From Apium graveolens (lineage: Eukaryota > Streptophyta > Magnoliopsida > Apiales > Apiaceae), in the NCBI RefSeq assembly GCF_009905375.1, contig NW_027420810.1:1-64000 (forward strand): DNA of 64,000 bases, read 5' to 3'. Below are positions 22,681-34,864 of the stretch, in pieces. The translations under genes were made by a program, and so were the position numbers. The notes below the pieces were generated by a model. That model was not told where the DNA came from. It did no database searches and worked only from the letters and a program-made list of their open reading frames with translations. Positions within the stretch are counted from its first letter, which is position 1; each line of letters opens with the position of its first letter.

Positions 22681-23428
22681 ATAATGAGAGTCTGTGCAAT
22701 AGACTTGAAAGAATTTGGAATGATCACTTAATTCGGATTGAGTTATCTTACGACAATAGATCATATGTCATTATCGAGATGTCGCCTTATGAGATCCTTG
22801 AGGGAAGATAATGTCGATCTCCCTTATGTTAGGATGAAGTTGTAGAGCGCAAGATGCTCGGACCCGCAGTAGTCCAAAGGACCAAGGATATGATAGATCT
22901 AATCAGAGGACGGCTGGTAGTAGCCCAAGATGGACATGATAAGTATGTTGATTTGACACGAAAGGATAAAGAGTATGAAATAGGGGACCTAGTAATGTTA
23001 TAGGTATCCCTTGGAAAGGATTGATGAGGTTCGGAAAGAAAGGAAAGCTAAGTCTACAATTTGTTGGACCCTTGGATATATTAAGACGTTTGGGAAGTTA
23101 GCATATGAGCTAGCCCTAACCCCGAATGTAGCAAGTTCATAACGTTTCCACGTATCAATGTTAAGGAAGTGTAATTCGGATGCCAGTAAATAGGGCATAT
23201 GAGCGCATAGATATGCAACCCGACGTAACCTATATGGAGCAACCAGGAAGGGTTATAGAGTGAAAAGGAACAAGTGCTTAGGAGAAGGATTATCAAACTA
23301 GGCAGAGTTTGGTGGTAGAACCACAATGTGGAAAATTGACTCGAGAGTTAGAAAGTGTAATGCTAAGAAAGTATCCCCATTTGTTTTCTATCTGATTCCG
23401 GGACGGAATCCTTTTAAGGAGGGGAGAC
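22681..23428 (+). pseudogene. Tekay integrase tail, chromodomain remnant and polypurine tract
   Basis: Across frames one can read an integrase end (SYDNRS, MSPYEILEGR, MLGPAVVQRTKDM), the spacer KYVDLTRKDKEYEIGDLVML, and FVGPLDIL with FHVSMLR-like sequence. Near 23235-23375 a chromodomain-like run with VKRNKC, VWW-type and NVEN-type positions appears after frame shifts. Chromodomains in this lineage direct integration to heterochromatin. Every frame is broken. The polypurine tract AAGGAGGGGAGAC ends at 23428. Confidence 0.7.
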
Positions 23429-25536
23429 TGTAATAACCCCAATTTTTGAGAAATTTTGAAACCCTTATGAATAGTGTTTTTGCTGAACGAGAAAACTTTT
23501 CATGCCACGCTATGTAGGGGTTCTGTTATGATCTGGGATATTATTAGTACTCTATGTGGTATATAAGTGTATGTAAAGATCGTCAGAATCCAATTCCGAA
23601 CACTTTGATTTTTCCCGGAAATCCACAAGATACGGAGAGAATTGAGTATAAGGTAACAGGATAAAAAGGATTGAAATTAAAGGATTATAGAGAGGATCAT
23701 AAAAGGAATATAATATATTGAGAAAGGTTAAGGGAACCTAAGTAATAAGATCCCGGGTATGATCCCTCAAACGATAAACGAGAACGAAAGATAAGCGAAC
23801 CGTAAAACAAATAAGTGACCAAGAGACAAGCTTGTACAAGAAGCCAGGGATTGTGACATCATCAAACCACAAGGTGTGGACAAGTGGGAGCATAATGACA
23901 TGTGCAAGGTGACACAAGCATGACATAGGGAAGGAGGAGTGTGGTTGAATTATAACCACACAAAATCAAGGTTAATTAAGTCATTAACCAAAAACAACAC
24001 AAAAATCAACCAACCAAGCAAATCATTTCATTTTCATCAAACAAAACACAAAAATATCTTCTTCCCAAGCTAGCTCTCGGCCCATTTCTTAAAATTTGAA
24101 GATCCAAGCTCCACCACTTACTATTTAGCAAGGTAATTATCTAAGCTTCCCCATATAGTTACATACTTCCTATAAGTTTAAGCTTCTAATTCCAAGCCAA
24201 TCTTTTTCTATAAATCAAGGAAGAAGATGGTGAATAGTAACCTTCAAGAAATAACTTTAGTTTTCTTGAATTTTTATGAAAGATTAAGGTTATACAAGCA
24301 AGGATCAAGGTTCTTTTAGGCATTCAAAGCTCTTGGGTTGTGTTAGGAAGCTTCAAGGAGGTATAAACAACTTTCACCTTTAACTTATAGTTTGAACTTT
24401 GAGTTTTGATGAGTTTATGGATGGATTAATGTTATATAGAAATATCCATGTATGTATAGCAAGATCCATGTATGATAGATGGTTGGTTGGATTTGTGGTG
24501 ATTTTGGATATGAATCTTGGTTAATGGTTAATGAATCTTAAGTTATGGTTAGTAGATCATGTTTGTGGTTGAATAAGTTGGAAAACCTTGAGATTATGGA
24601 CTGACTTTGCCTTGATATAAGTTGTGTTTGAGGTATTGATGATGGTTGGGTGGTTTGTAGTGAATTGGTAAAGAATTGGAGTGGTATAAATATTGGTAAT
24701 CGCGTAAACATAGCCGTCGTAACGTCCGATTTTCTTTAGACTGTTTTGTGCATAACATTAGGACCCGAGACCCCCTGCTAGATTGTGACCACTGCCATGT
24801 TTAGATAGCTCATGTTACGAGCTTCGTTTTGATATGTAGTTCGTTCGATTCCGATGCACGGTTTAGGAGAAACGACCGTTTCAAGTAACGGCGTTTCGCG
24901 AACGAAACTTTTTCCCTCGCCTTACTTTGAAACATAGGTTAAAGACCAAAAAGGGTTAATTAATGTATGAAACATTTATGGTAAGTGTTAGGCAGTTGGT
25001 AAGACACTCGCGAAGGAATCGCTTTAAAACTCGTAAAGGTTAAATTATTAAAAATGGTGGAGCCGAGGGTACCCGAGTGACTTAAGCGAATCAGTGAGCG
25101 CAAAAAAGCGTTAGAGTCTAAGTTAGTTAAAGTATAGATTTACAAGTGACTTTGGTTTAATTCCAACTTACTTGTTGTTTATAGGTTACCAGACTCGTCC
25201 CGAGCCATTCGTAACCCCAGTCGCTCAGGCAAGTATTCTATCCGTTATACTGTTGTTGTGATGTATATATGTATATGCATTATCTTGCGATAGATGCATG
25301 ATGTTATATTAGCAAATGTTGCGATATATTGTAGCATGTGATATGGTATATGCATGCCTGTTTCATATTCTTGAAATATATATCTGTTGGTTCAAATGCT
25401 TATTCGTTGCATAATACCTATGCTAGAGATAAGCGGTATTTGCATATACCCTTAGTATAGGGACCCAAAGGTGAAAATATTTTCTAAAACCGGGAGTCGA
25501 GGATCCCGAGTAGATTTTGTATATATATGGATATGG

Positions 25537-25567
<31 letters not shown>

Positions 25568-27613
25568 ATGGTATAGTTTTCCAAACTATTAATCGAATAA
25601 GGTTTATTCGATAACTTTAAACTTTATTTATTATTGAATATTATTTCGAATTATTCGAGGGCTTATGACTCTTTTATTTATTATTTATTGAATATTATTT
25701 GAATATTCATTCGAGGGCTTATGACTTTTATATTATTTATTGAATATTATTTGAATATTCATTTGAGGATGTATGACTCCTTTATTTTATTTAATGAATA
25801 TTATTTATATTCATTCGAGGTATTATGACTCAGCTATTTTATTTATTGAATATTATTTGAATATTCATTTGAGGATCTATGACTCCGATTATTTGCTGAT
25901 ATATTCTTTATTTTATTAAAGAATAATGTAAATAATCAAACTTATTTTCGATTATTCAAATAAAGATAATATTTATATAAGTATATCTTTGGTTATTAAT
26001 ACTCGTTTCAAGTATAAGTTTTAAACTTCTACTTCAATTATTTTATAAAGATTATTCTTTATGGGAATATTTTAAATAATAATATTCATCATTTTCTAAA
26101 TATTCTGGGGACTGATTTACTTCATTAAATCAGCCTTACTCCAAACACTCTTTAAAGTGTTTTCGAGTCTTCAAAATGATTTTTAAAAGTCAGAGCGGAT
26201 CCCAAAACTCATTTTTATATTTAAGATCTTCCTTTTAAGGGGATTTAAATACTCGCTCAAAACCTGGGGAATCCGGCTCTGTGGTGTATTTATATTCGCA
26301 ACAAGGTTGCAGATTTGGTAAATGAATTGATTACTTGCCCAACGTTCGGGAAGTAAGCCCTCTCATTGAGTCGGCATAAGCGACAGGCCGGGGTACGGTC
26401 TATTATTGTGTAAGTGGCTGGGTGGGAGTCCATCAAATGCATAAGGGCGGGGTAGGTCAGCGCAAGGCTATGACCAGGGTGATGACCAGTGGGGAATTCG
26501 TCCATCTACTAGTAGAAAAGGTTACTTATTGGTATCTTTGCCTGATCAGCGAGATATCGGGTTTATGCCAAAATTCTTTTCCTTTCCAAATCATTGGATG
26601 TTTCAAACTCTGTTCATACTTTACATAACAGAGGTTCCAGGAAATGTTTAAGAGATATATATGTGGATATATATATATCGGGACTAAATAAAGTATCTCG
26701 TAACTTTATTTCATTCAATAATATTTCAAAGATTGAATCTATTCAAATCTTGTCTTGTAGTCTCATCTATGTGATGAACTTTTGAAACTGATTATAACTT
26801 GAACGGTGGTAGTTCAAGTATATTGGGAAAGATAAAGTATATTGGGTAGTATTTGGTAACCTCATCTTTTAAACTTATATCTAATTAATAATTGTCTTAT
26901 GAATGACAAAGATTTTCAGAAAAACGTTGAGACAAGGTTAGATATATGAGATCACCTTGCAACGATATTTTTTTATACAGTTATACACTGGACTTTGTGT
27001 ATATTATGCATGGAAGAGGACTTCCAATATTTTGAAAAGTATATGTATATATACTGAATATTTGCGACTTCATCGCATTAAGATATCAACTTGGTTCATT
27101 TCTTTTGACCAAGACTTTCATGAGTATTATGAGAAGCTCATATAGTAAATCATTATACATATTATTTTGGTGGGCTTGCTGCTCACCCTTGCTTTATTCT
27201 TCATCACACAACAACAGTTAGGAAAGATGGCCACAGACCCAGCAGACCCAGCGCAAGCGCGTGGGAAGCGTCCCGCGTCTTCCCGTTGATGTTGTAGCTG
27301 CTATAGCTGCAGAGGTAGATCATGGTAGATCAGACCATCTACTTTTGAGAATCAATTATGTATAATTATAACTTGTGGCAGATAATGGCATTAACTGTAA
27401 ATTTATCAAGTAATCATTTGGGTGTAATAACTTTTAAATGTGGATTCAAAGACTTGTACTTATTTAAATTTCATCTCTGAGACTATAACGGGTTGTGGTG
27501 TGTGTTAGTATGGGTCACAGCATGAGGTTATTTATTATATTAAGTGAAGTGATATTGTGGAAAGAAAGACCGTGACGACCCGGATCCCCGACCCCGGATC
27601 TGGGGGTGTTACA
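23429..27613 (+). repeat. Tekay 3' LTR (4.2 kb)
   Basis: 4,185 bp, nearly the same as the 5' LTR, with many 1-4 bp indels and fewer substitutions. It keeps the TA tract (25523-25570) and the ~55-bp tandem array. It ends GGTGTTACA at 27613 and is followed directly by unrelated minus-strand copia gag. Confidence 0.93.
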
Positions 27614-29614
27614 TTTATTCCACTTTTTCTAGTAGTGTTCCACTTCTATTTTTCTTCTTCTTTCTTGCATCTTCAATCTTAGTTTCTTTGACAGTAGTCT
27701 TGGTACTTTGGTTATCCATAGATTTTCTTCAGCTTTGGAAGATTGAATTGAATTTGCATTCTTCTTTTCATTATCCTCATCTGCAATTTCTTGCTTGATA
27801 ATCAATTCTTCTCACTGAAGTTTACCTCACAAGTCTTAAATACTGGTGACCCAACATTTTTCAGCATTGCTGGAACGTTTTCACTCTTTGTTGCTTTTCC
27901 TCTGTCACCAGTATTTTTCTTCTTGCTGTTTAAGGTATTATATCAAGACCAATGGCAATGTTTGCACATGGTTTGTTTTTCTCATGGTACTGACCAACCA
28001 ATTCAGATGCATTCTTGAAGGACTTCAACTTTACTTCACTTTTCTCCAGTTTTTCTCTCAGCATAGCCTCAATCTTATTTGCACACTTAAGCTTGTTTTT
28101 CAAATAGCCATTTTCTTGTTTCAAGGCTTCAAGCTCCACTGTCAATAATTCAGCTTCTTATTTTCACTTTCAAGCTTCTCATTTAACTTTGTTAATCTGC
28201 TAACTTCTTCATTAGCAGCAACCATGCTTGTATGAATGTGAAACATTTCTGTGCTTATCTTTTCAACAGTTTCCATATATTCATTTACATTTAAATCAGT
28301 GGAGGTAAGAGTTGGTACCTATGATTTAGATGAGGATGATTCTCCTTGCTCCAAGACCATGAGTGCACAGTTTCCAAGTTCTTCATCTTCATCATTCTCA
28401 GAGTCATCCCAACTTTTACCTTCTGTAATATAAGCTTTACTTTGTTGTTTCTTCAGAAGAGCTTCATACTTTGCTTCAAGTTCAAGATAAGCCTTATCTT
28501 TCTTTGCCTTCTTGGTTTCCTGCATTCTGTAGCAAAGTGGCCTAGTTCATCACAGCTAAAGCACCTTCTATTAGATCTTTCAACAAATCCAGTTTTGTAA
28601 CCACTTCTTCTATCAGAATTGTACTTCCCTTTCTCTTTCCAGCTGTTGTCTTTGTTGAAGGATTGTCCTTTATTCCTTAAGTACCTTGGCTTTTTTACTC
28701 TAATGTTAGAGAATTATCTAGCCAGATAGGCCATTGACTGATCTAGCTCATCCAGTTCTTCAAGAGTATAGTACTCATCCTTTTCCAACTCTAGTATGAC
28801 TTGCTCCTGTGAATCAATTGTTCTCTGCTCACTTGTTGAGGCAACTAAGATATGAGATCTTGGTTCATCATTGGATGTTTTTCCTTCATTTACTATTAAA
28901 GCACTTGAACCATCTACAACATGTCTTTGGCCAGATCTCAATGATTGCCTTTGAATCATCTCTAGTTCATAGGTTTTGAGAATTCCATATAGACTTCCAA
29001 AGTTATCTTTCTCAAGTCTCTCCCTTCCCTGATTGCTGAGATTTTCTGTTCCAAATGATCAGGAAGAGTAAGCAAGAACTTTAGATTCTACTCTTCAGCT
29101 TCATAGTACTTAACATGAAGCTGCAAGTCATTTATCAGCTTATTAAATCTTTCAAACACTTCAGTAATGCTTTCCTTGGGCTTAGCCATGAAACCCTCAT
29201 ACTGTGAAATCAGTATCCTTCTTGATTAGATCTTAACTTCCTCAGTTGCTTCACAGAGTATTTCAATCTTCTCCCATATTTGCTTAGCAGTGTCACAGTT
29301 GACAATGTTGTTGTACATCACATTGTCAAGTGACTCAATCAATATCAATTGTAAACTACTGTCCAGGGAGACTTTTTCCTTTTCAGGGTCAGAATACTCA
29401 GTTGGATCTTTAGGAGCATAATGAGCTGGTATCACAATGTCTCCATCTGTAGATTCCTCAACTCTTACCATAGGAGTGAAGGGTCCATTCTTGAGAATCT
29501 GAACAAAGAGTGGATTGGCCATCTTGATAAACAACAACATTTCTTTTTTCAAATAGTGTAGTTAGCTTTGTCAAAGGTAGGAATTTTGATGCTACTGATT
29601 TTATGTGTATTCAT
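27614..29614 (-). pseudogene. Copia-C gag
   Basis: The start at 29614 begins MNTHKISSIKIPTFDKANY, a typical copia Gag N-terminus. The capsid block includes NPLFVQILKNGPFTP and NIVNCDTAKQIWEKIEILC (29226-29552). Downstream come SITEVFERFNKLI (near 29150), EELDQSMAYLAR, and a zinc knuckle CFSCDELGHFATEC (near 28520-28570). A long coiled-coil-like C-terminal extension follows (LELEAKYEALLKKQQS; KQENGYLKNKLKC). Frameshifts occur near 29545, 29225, 28960 and 28150. The layout with an extended Gag resembles the SIRE lineage. It is cut at 27614 before any protease. Confidence 0.82.
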
Positions 29615-29651
29615 TCTTTCAAGATTTTGACTTTGTTTTCTTTCAGATTTT

Positions 29652-29663
29652 GCTCTGATACCA
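29652..29663 (-). other. Copia-C primer binding site (tRNA-iMet)
   Basis: Minus-strand TGGTATCAGAGC, two bases inside the LTR boundary at 29666. It fixes the orientation of Copia-C. Confidence 0.9.
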
Positions 29664-29665
29664 CT

Positions 29666-30298
29666 TGGTAGGTAATGAATCATACACAGAGGGGGGGGTG
29701 AATGTGTTTTTCTGATTTTAGGCTTTCTTGAAAGATAATGGTTGAACAAAGTAAATTAAATCTTGTATAGAAAAGTGTTCATACAAAAATTAAACTTGCA
29801 CAAAATAAAGAACACAGATTTTCAAAACTCACTTAATTTTTGTATTAAAATTAAGATGTTTTGCTACAAAATTTCTAAGCTCTTCGAAGTTAAAGAGCTC
29901 AGCTTCTTCTCGAGAGTTTTACAAGAATTTTAATCTAAATAGTTACAACTAACTAGAGGACCAGTGTTAACTTTATAGCTCAGTTAACTGCTGGTTTACA
30001 CAGTGGATAATAAACATGCTATTAACTTTTTTAAACTGTCATTTGTCATTTCTATTTATAGAAAAGCAAATCTTCCATTTCGGGCTTAGCATATCTTTAG
30101 CATCCCGTGTTTACTTTAATCTTCCTCTATCAGTTAATCTTTGCCATTGATCCTGCATACACTTGAAGCTACTTTTTGTAGACTTGTCAATCCAGCTGTT
30201 CGATTGTTTGTTGATTGTTTATCTTGGATATTAAACTGATCTGCAATTCGGTACTTTGAGACTGAACTTCGAGATCTCCAGTTTGAATTATTAGAACA
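29666..30298 (-). repeat. Copia-C 5' LTR, proximal part
   Basis: Starts TGGTAGGTAATG on the plus strand with a G-run near 29690-29698, as in the SIRE LTRs. It is interrupted at 30298 by Tat-F. No gene is present. Confidence 0.75.
30294..30298. other. Target site duplication of Tat-F, left copy
   Basis: GAACA directly before the LTR start, repeated after the other LTR at 40886-40890. Confidence 0.9.
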
Positions 30299-30854
30299 TG
30301 ATAGAGATAAATAAATCCTGATTACATAATAGTTTGGGCTGCAAGGCCCAATAAGAATATGTATGACATTCAGACCAGAAAGGTTAACATGTCGATCAGG
30401 CCTGATGGACCAGATCAGGCCTGATGGGATAAAGAAGGCCCAAAAACCCTGATTATTTATTAATTTCTTAATTAATAAATAAGGGAGAAAAATAGCTATT
30501 AAGATAAGTCCTAGTGAGGATATAAATCCTTGTAGATTGGCCTCCAAGGAACCTCATGGGATAGGAATCAGCTTCGTACTCCCTAGGACTCCTAAGTCTA
30601 TCATAATTCAGAGACTTGACCACCAAGTCTCCTATGCCAAGTCCAATTCAATGACTCCCACATCTATATAAGGGCCTCACCCCACAGATCAGAACTACGT
30701 TTTTTGACTTGATCCTTGGCAATCAGCAAGGTACGTAGGCATCTTGTTAAGGCAGTTGAGTCATGAAACACAAGAGCAGTCAAATCGAGCCTTGAAGCTC
30801 ACGTTCCTTAGTACTAAATACAACAATTATATATATTAGTTTTAATCCATAACA
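30299..30854 (+). repeat. Tat-F 5' LTR
   Basis: 556 bp with TGATAG...AACA ends. It differs from the 3' LTR mainly by an extra ~19-bp copy of the palindrome ATCAGGCCTGAT (30395-30406 and 30414-30425). TCTATATAAGGGC near 30662-30675 is a good TATA box for the element promoter. Confidence 0.93.
30662..30672 (+). promoter_or_regulatory. TATA box of the Tat-F LTR promoter
   Basis: CATCTATATAAGG about 180 bp before the LTR end, conserved in the 3' LTR near 40690-40702. Transcription would start about 30 bp downstream. Confidence 0.6.
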
Positions 30855-30874
30855 TTTGGCGCCGTCTGTGGGAA
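30855..30874 (+). other. Tat-F primer binding site
   Basis: TTTGGCGCCGTCTGTGGG right after the LTR. This primer site type is common in plant Tat and related gypsy elements and differs from the iMet site of the copia and Tekay elements here; I do not assign the tRNA with certainty. Confidence 0.8.
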
Positions 30875-30889
30875 AGCGCACAACAACCA

Positions 30890-32400
30890 TGGCGAGAACA
30901 CGGAGAACAACTAGCGCTCTGGAGGAGGAACACCATCAGGGACAACCCAGGTAATTTCGTCAACCGTGGAGATTCCTCCCCACTCAACTTATGCATCTAC
31001 TCAAGCGGAAGCCCAGAGGGGCAACTCAACCTACCACAAGGGATGACTCCCCCGATATTCAAGGTACGAATCCTCAAGTTCAACAAGTACATATACCTGT
31101 GAATTCTCGACCCGTCGGGTATGAATATTACTATTGTTACTACTAACCCCCTTATGGGATGCCCCTTACCCCGAGGTTGGAGGAAGTGGATGCTGGGCGA
31201 AGTGAAGCACGAGGGAATCGCCCCCTATATACGAGGTTTGGCTCCTATCCCCGAGGATCGGGAATTTTCTGGTCCTTACACTGAGAGAGACTCCGAATCT
31301 TCGGATGATGAAGTGGCCCCAAGAAGGAGGCGTCCTGGCAAAGAGCCAATGGCCGATGGAAGGCAACGCCCTCAAAGCACCCAAGGGGCGAATCCCCAAG
31401 AAGTGCAGGAAAGGATCAGGGCTCATGAGGCTGAGATCCAAAGGCTGAGGCGTGACTTGGAGGCTCACCAGGCCACCAGACCCCAGATACCTCCTAGGGG
31501 GAGAAATCTTCCTCCTGTCATAGACCTGGATGGTCCGGTACGAAGAAGGGCTTCGTCCCAAGAACTGATCCAAGCAATCTCCTTCCCCTTGGAGATCCTG
31601 ATGATCCAACTCCACCTTCACAGAAGAGATAATGAATGCCCATATCTCAAGGAAATTCAAGATGCCCACTATCAAAGCCTATGATGGCACGGGAGACCCC
31701 GCTAATCATGTTAGGACATTCTCTAATGCACTGCTGCTGCAACCCGTGAATGATGCTATAAAGTGTCGGGCCTTCCCTCAAACCCTGTCGGGTATGGCTC
31801 AAAGATGGTACAGTCGCTTGCCCCCAAACTCTATTGGATCGTTCAGAGAGTTAAGTCAGGCTTTTATTAAGCAGTTCATCAGTGGGAGAGTCCATGAGAA
31901 AAGTTCAGCATCTCTTATGAGTATTGTGCAGGGAGCTAAGGAATCTTGAGAGATTACCTGAATCGTTTTACAAAGGAGGCTTTAAAAGTCCCAGACCTTG
32001 ATGATAAGGTAGCCATGATAGCACTGCAACAAGGAACTAGGGATGAGTTTTTCAAGATGTCCTTGGCCAAACGTCCCCCTGAAAGCATGTTGCAGCTCCA
32101 AGAGAGGGCAGGGAAGTATATCAAGGTTGAAGAAAGCATGAGGAAGACCGTAGTAAGTAATGAGCCCACTGGAGGCAAGAAGCGAAAAACTGATTGGAGT
32201 ATATCGCTAAGGACAAGTATCCTAGAACCGAACAAAACCCTGATTCAACCCCCAAGAAGGGAGGACCTGGGCAAAAGTTCACCGAATACGCTAAGCTGAA
32301 TGCTCCTAGAAGCCAGATCTTGATGGAAATGAGAAAGATCGAGATATTCGTTGGCCTAAGCCCTTGAAGGCTGATCCCGCCAAGCTAGATAAAGCAAGTA
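30890..32400 (+). pseudogene. Tat-F gag
   Basis: A start at 30890 (MARTRRTTSALEEE) stops after about 22 codons, so the frame is broken early. Open pieces follow. 31121-31684 has an Arg/Glu-rich helical stretch (ERIRAHEAEIQRLRRDLEAH) and an IDLDGPVRRR block. 31632-31949 is the retrotransposon gag core (YDGTGDPANHVRTF, CRAFPQTLSGMAQRWYSRLP, AFIKQFISGR). 31946-32299 continues it (DYLNRFTKEALKV, TRDEFFKMSLAKRPP). A stop near 31948 and a frameshift near 31650 interrupt it. The CX..GHDTDEC-type zinc motif follows at about 32400. Confidence 0.85.
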
Positions 32401-33348
32401 TTGCAGATTCACAAAGATGTTGGCCATGACACCGATGAGTGTAGGCAATTGAAAGACGAAATTGAGTTTTTGATTCGAAAAGGAAGATTGAACAAGTATA
32501 CTGGAGAAGGAGGGGACATGAATAATAATGGAAGGAAGAACTTTGAAGATCGTAGGAGGGACCAAGACGATCAGGGGCGGAATCCCCAACCTAGAGGGCC
32601 GGTTATAAATGCAATTTTTGGAGGGCCGCGACCTCGAGGGCCTGTGATAAACACGATCTTTGGAGGTCCAACTGCTGCTGGATTGTCCAAAAATTCCAGA
32701 AAGGCATATACTAGAGAGGTTATGCATATTGTTGGAGAAGCCCCGAAGAGGGCCAGGACAGAAGTAACATTGGCTTTTGATGATTCTGACCTAGAGGGTG
32801 TAAAGTTTCCTCATGACGACCCGCTGGTCATAACACCAATAATAGGAAATAGCCCGGTTAAGAGGGTCCTTGTGGATAATGGTGCTTCTGTGGATATATT
32901 GCTCCACGACGCCTTTCTAAGGATGGGGTATAACGACTCCCAGTTGACACCAACCGACATGCCGATATATGGATTTGCTGGAGTAGAATGTCCTGTGGAA
33001 GGGATAATCAAATTGCCAACCACCATAGGTACGGAACCAAGGCAAGCAACGCAGATGTTGGATTTCGTGGTGGTAAAGGCTAGTTCAACTTATAATGCTA
33101 TCATGGGGAGAACAGGGATACATGCCTTTAAGGCAGTCCCCTCTTCCTACCATTCAGTTATGAAGTTTCCCACCCGAAACGGGATTGGAGAAGAGAGAGG
33201 AGATCAAAAAATGGCTAGAAGCTGTTATGTGGCCTCTTTGAGGGCAGATGGAGTCGGGGGGCAGGTTCTTCCTATTGAAGATATGGATGTCCGAGAAAAT
33301 GACGAGAAGAGAGGAAAGCCAGCAGAAGATTGGTTTCGGTTCCTTTAG
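32401..33348 (+). pseudogene. Tat-F gag end and aspartic protease
   Basis: 315 open codons. The N-terminus holds HKDVGHDTDECRQLKDEIE, the tail of a Tat-type zinc-finger region. Residues 55-95 carry two near-identical GPVINAIFGGPR / GPVINTIFGGPT blocks, a small in-frame duplication. The protease site is LVDNGASVDILL with D159 in place of the usual D-S/T-G (here D-N-G, common in Tat elements). The frame ends at 33346 by a shift; the RT reading begins in the overlapping frame at 33330. Confidence 0.88.
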
Positions 33349-34480
33349 ACCCCGAGAATCCTGAGAGGATGACTTTCATTGGAGCCACATTAGAGGAGCC
33401 CCTTAGAGGGAAGTTGGTGAAATTTTTGCAAGAAAATAGTGATGTGTTTGCATGGTCAGCAGCTGATATGCCAGGCATAGACCCGGAGTTGATTACTCAC
33501 AAGCTAAACGTGGATCCAAGCCGGAAGACAGTGAAACAAAAGAAAAGAAATTTTGCCCCGGAAAGACAAGAGGATATAAAACAAAAAGAAGTAGAAAAGC
33601 TCTTAGAGGCTGGTTTCATTGAGGAGATTCAATTTCCGGAGTGGTTAGCAAACCCTGTAATGGTGAAGAAGGCTAATGGAAAGTGGAGGATGTGTATAGA
33701 CTTCACTGATCTGAATGATGCATGCCCTAAAGACTGTTTTCCATTGCCAAGGATTGATACTTTGATTGATGCCACTGCTGGGCATGAGATGCTGAGTTTC
33801 ATGGATGGATTTAGCGGATATAATCAGATAAATGCACAAGGATGACATTCCAAAGGTATCATTTATCACTGACTTTGGTGTTTATTGTTATCTTGTTATG
33901 GCGTTTGGTCTTAAGAATGCAGGAGCCACCTATCAAAGGTTGGTAAAAAAATTTTTAAGGATCTTATTGGTAAGACTATGGAAGTCTATGTTGATGACAT
34001 GTTAGTCAAGAGTCTAGTAAAGACTGATCATATAACCCATTTGAGGGAAGCTTTTGAGGTCCTGAGGTACCACAAGATGATGTTGAATCCTACGAAGTGT
34101 GCTTTCGGAGTAGGATCTGGAAAATTCTTGGGATTGATGGTCTCAAAGAGAGGAATTGAGGCTAACCCCGATAAAATAAAGGCAATCCTGGACATGGAAC
34201 CACCAAAAACTGTCAAGGATGTTCAGAAGCTCACAGGAAGGGTCGCTGCGCTAGGACGATTCATCTCCAAGTCAGGAGACAAGTGCTTGTCATTCTTCAA
34301 GTCACTAAAGAACATCAAAGACTTTGTATGGAATGAGGAAAACCAGAAGGCATTCGAAGAGTTAAAGAAGTATATGGCTCAGGCCCCGTTGTTGGCCAAA
34401 CCATCTTTGAATGAAGTTTTATTCTTGTACTTGGCTGTTTCAGAGAGCGCCTTGAGCGCGGTGTTGGTTAAGGAGGACTG
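33330..34480 (+). pseudogene. Tat-F reverse transcriptase
   Basis: RT blocks in order: EVEKLLEAGFIEEIQFPEWL, NGKWRMCIDFTDLNDACPKD, PLPRIDTLIDATAGHE, FMDGFSGYNQI, a frameshift near 33840, ITDFGVYCYLVMAFGLKNAG, then the active site YVDD at 33987-33998 and GFISKSGD-type thumb sequence. A second frameshift lies at the A/T homopolymer run near 33946-33957. The gene is otherwise well preserved, suggesting a relatively recent insertion. Confidence 0.92.
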
Positions 34481-34859
34481 AAAGTCCAGAAACCCGTATA
34501 CTATGTCAGCAAAATTCTGCATGGTGCTGATTGAATTATTCAACTATTGAGAAATTGCTCTAGCCTTGGTAATGGCTTCGAGAAAACTGCGTCCTTACTT
34601 TCAGGCTCATCAGATTGAGGTGCTAACAAATCAGCCACTGAGAAATATCATTCACAGTCCCAAGGCAAGTGGGAGATTGATTAAGTGGGCAATAGAGTTG
34701 GGAGAGTTCGATCTCAAGTATAAGCCACGTACGGCCATAAAAGCCCAGGCACTAGCTGACTTCGTGGTGGAATGTACCATACCCAACCAAGAAGTCGGGG
34801 GGCAGGAAGATACCATACCTCAAGACAAGGGAGTCGATAATGGGGACAGAGAAGGATGA
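34340..34859 (+). pseudogene. Tat-F RNase H (first, gypsy type)
   Basis: FVWNEENQKAFEELKKYM and LFLYLAVSESALSAVLVKED lie before a stop at about 34479. The reading resumes with ALVMASRKLRPYFQAHQIEV and WAIELGEFDLKYKPRTAIKA and ends ALADFVVE. It is the standard RNase H next to gypsy RT and is broken by one stop and one frameshift. Confidence 0.85.
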
Positions 34860-34864
34860 TAAGG

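Larger units (their letters stand above)
13772..27613 (+). mobile_element. Tekay/Del-type chromovirus with 4.2-kb LTRs, internally degenerate
   Basis: Two long direct repeats (13772-17979 and 23429-27613) start TGTAATAACC and end GGTGTTACA. A tRNA-iMet primer site follows the first (17984-17995) and a polypurine tract AAGGAGGGGAGAC precedes the second. The internal region is 5.4 kb and keeps only fragments of RNase H, the integrase tail and a chromodomain. LTRs of about 4 kb plus a chromodomain fit the Tekay/Del lineage. Flanks differ (left ACACA, right TTTAT), so there is no target duplication. Confidence 0.9.

Noticed and set aside
32356..32727. Minus ORF over the Tat-F gag/protease
   Set aside because: Antisense shadow of a clear sense reading with a zinc motif and protease site.
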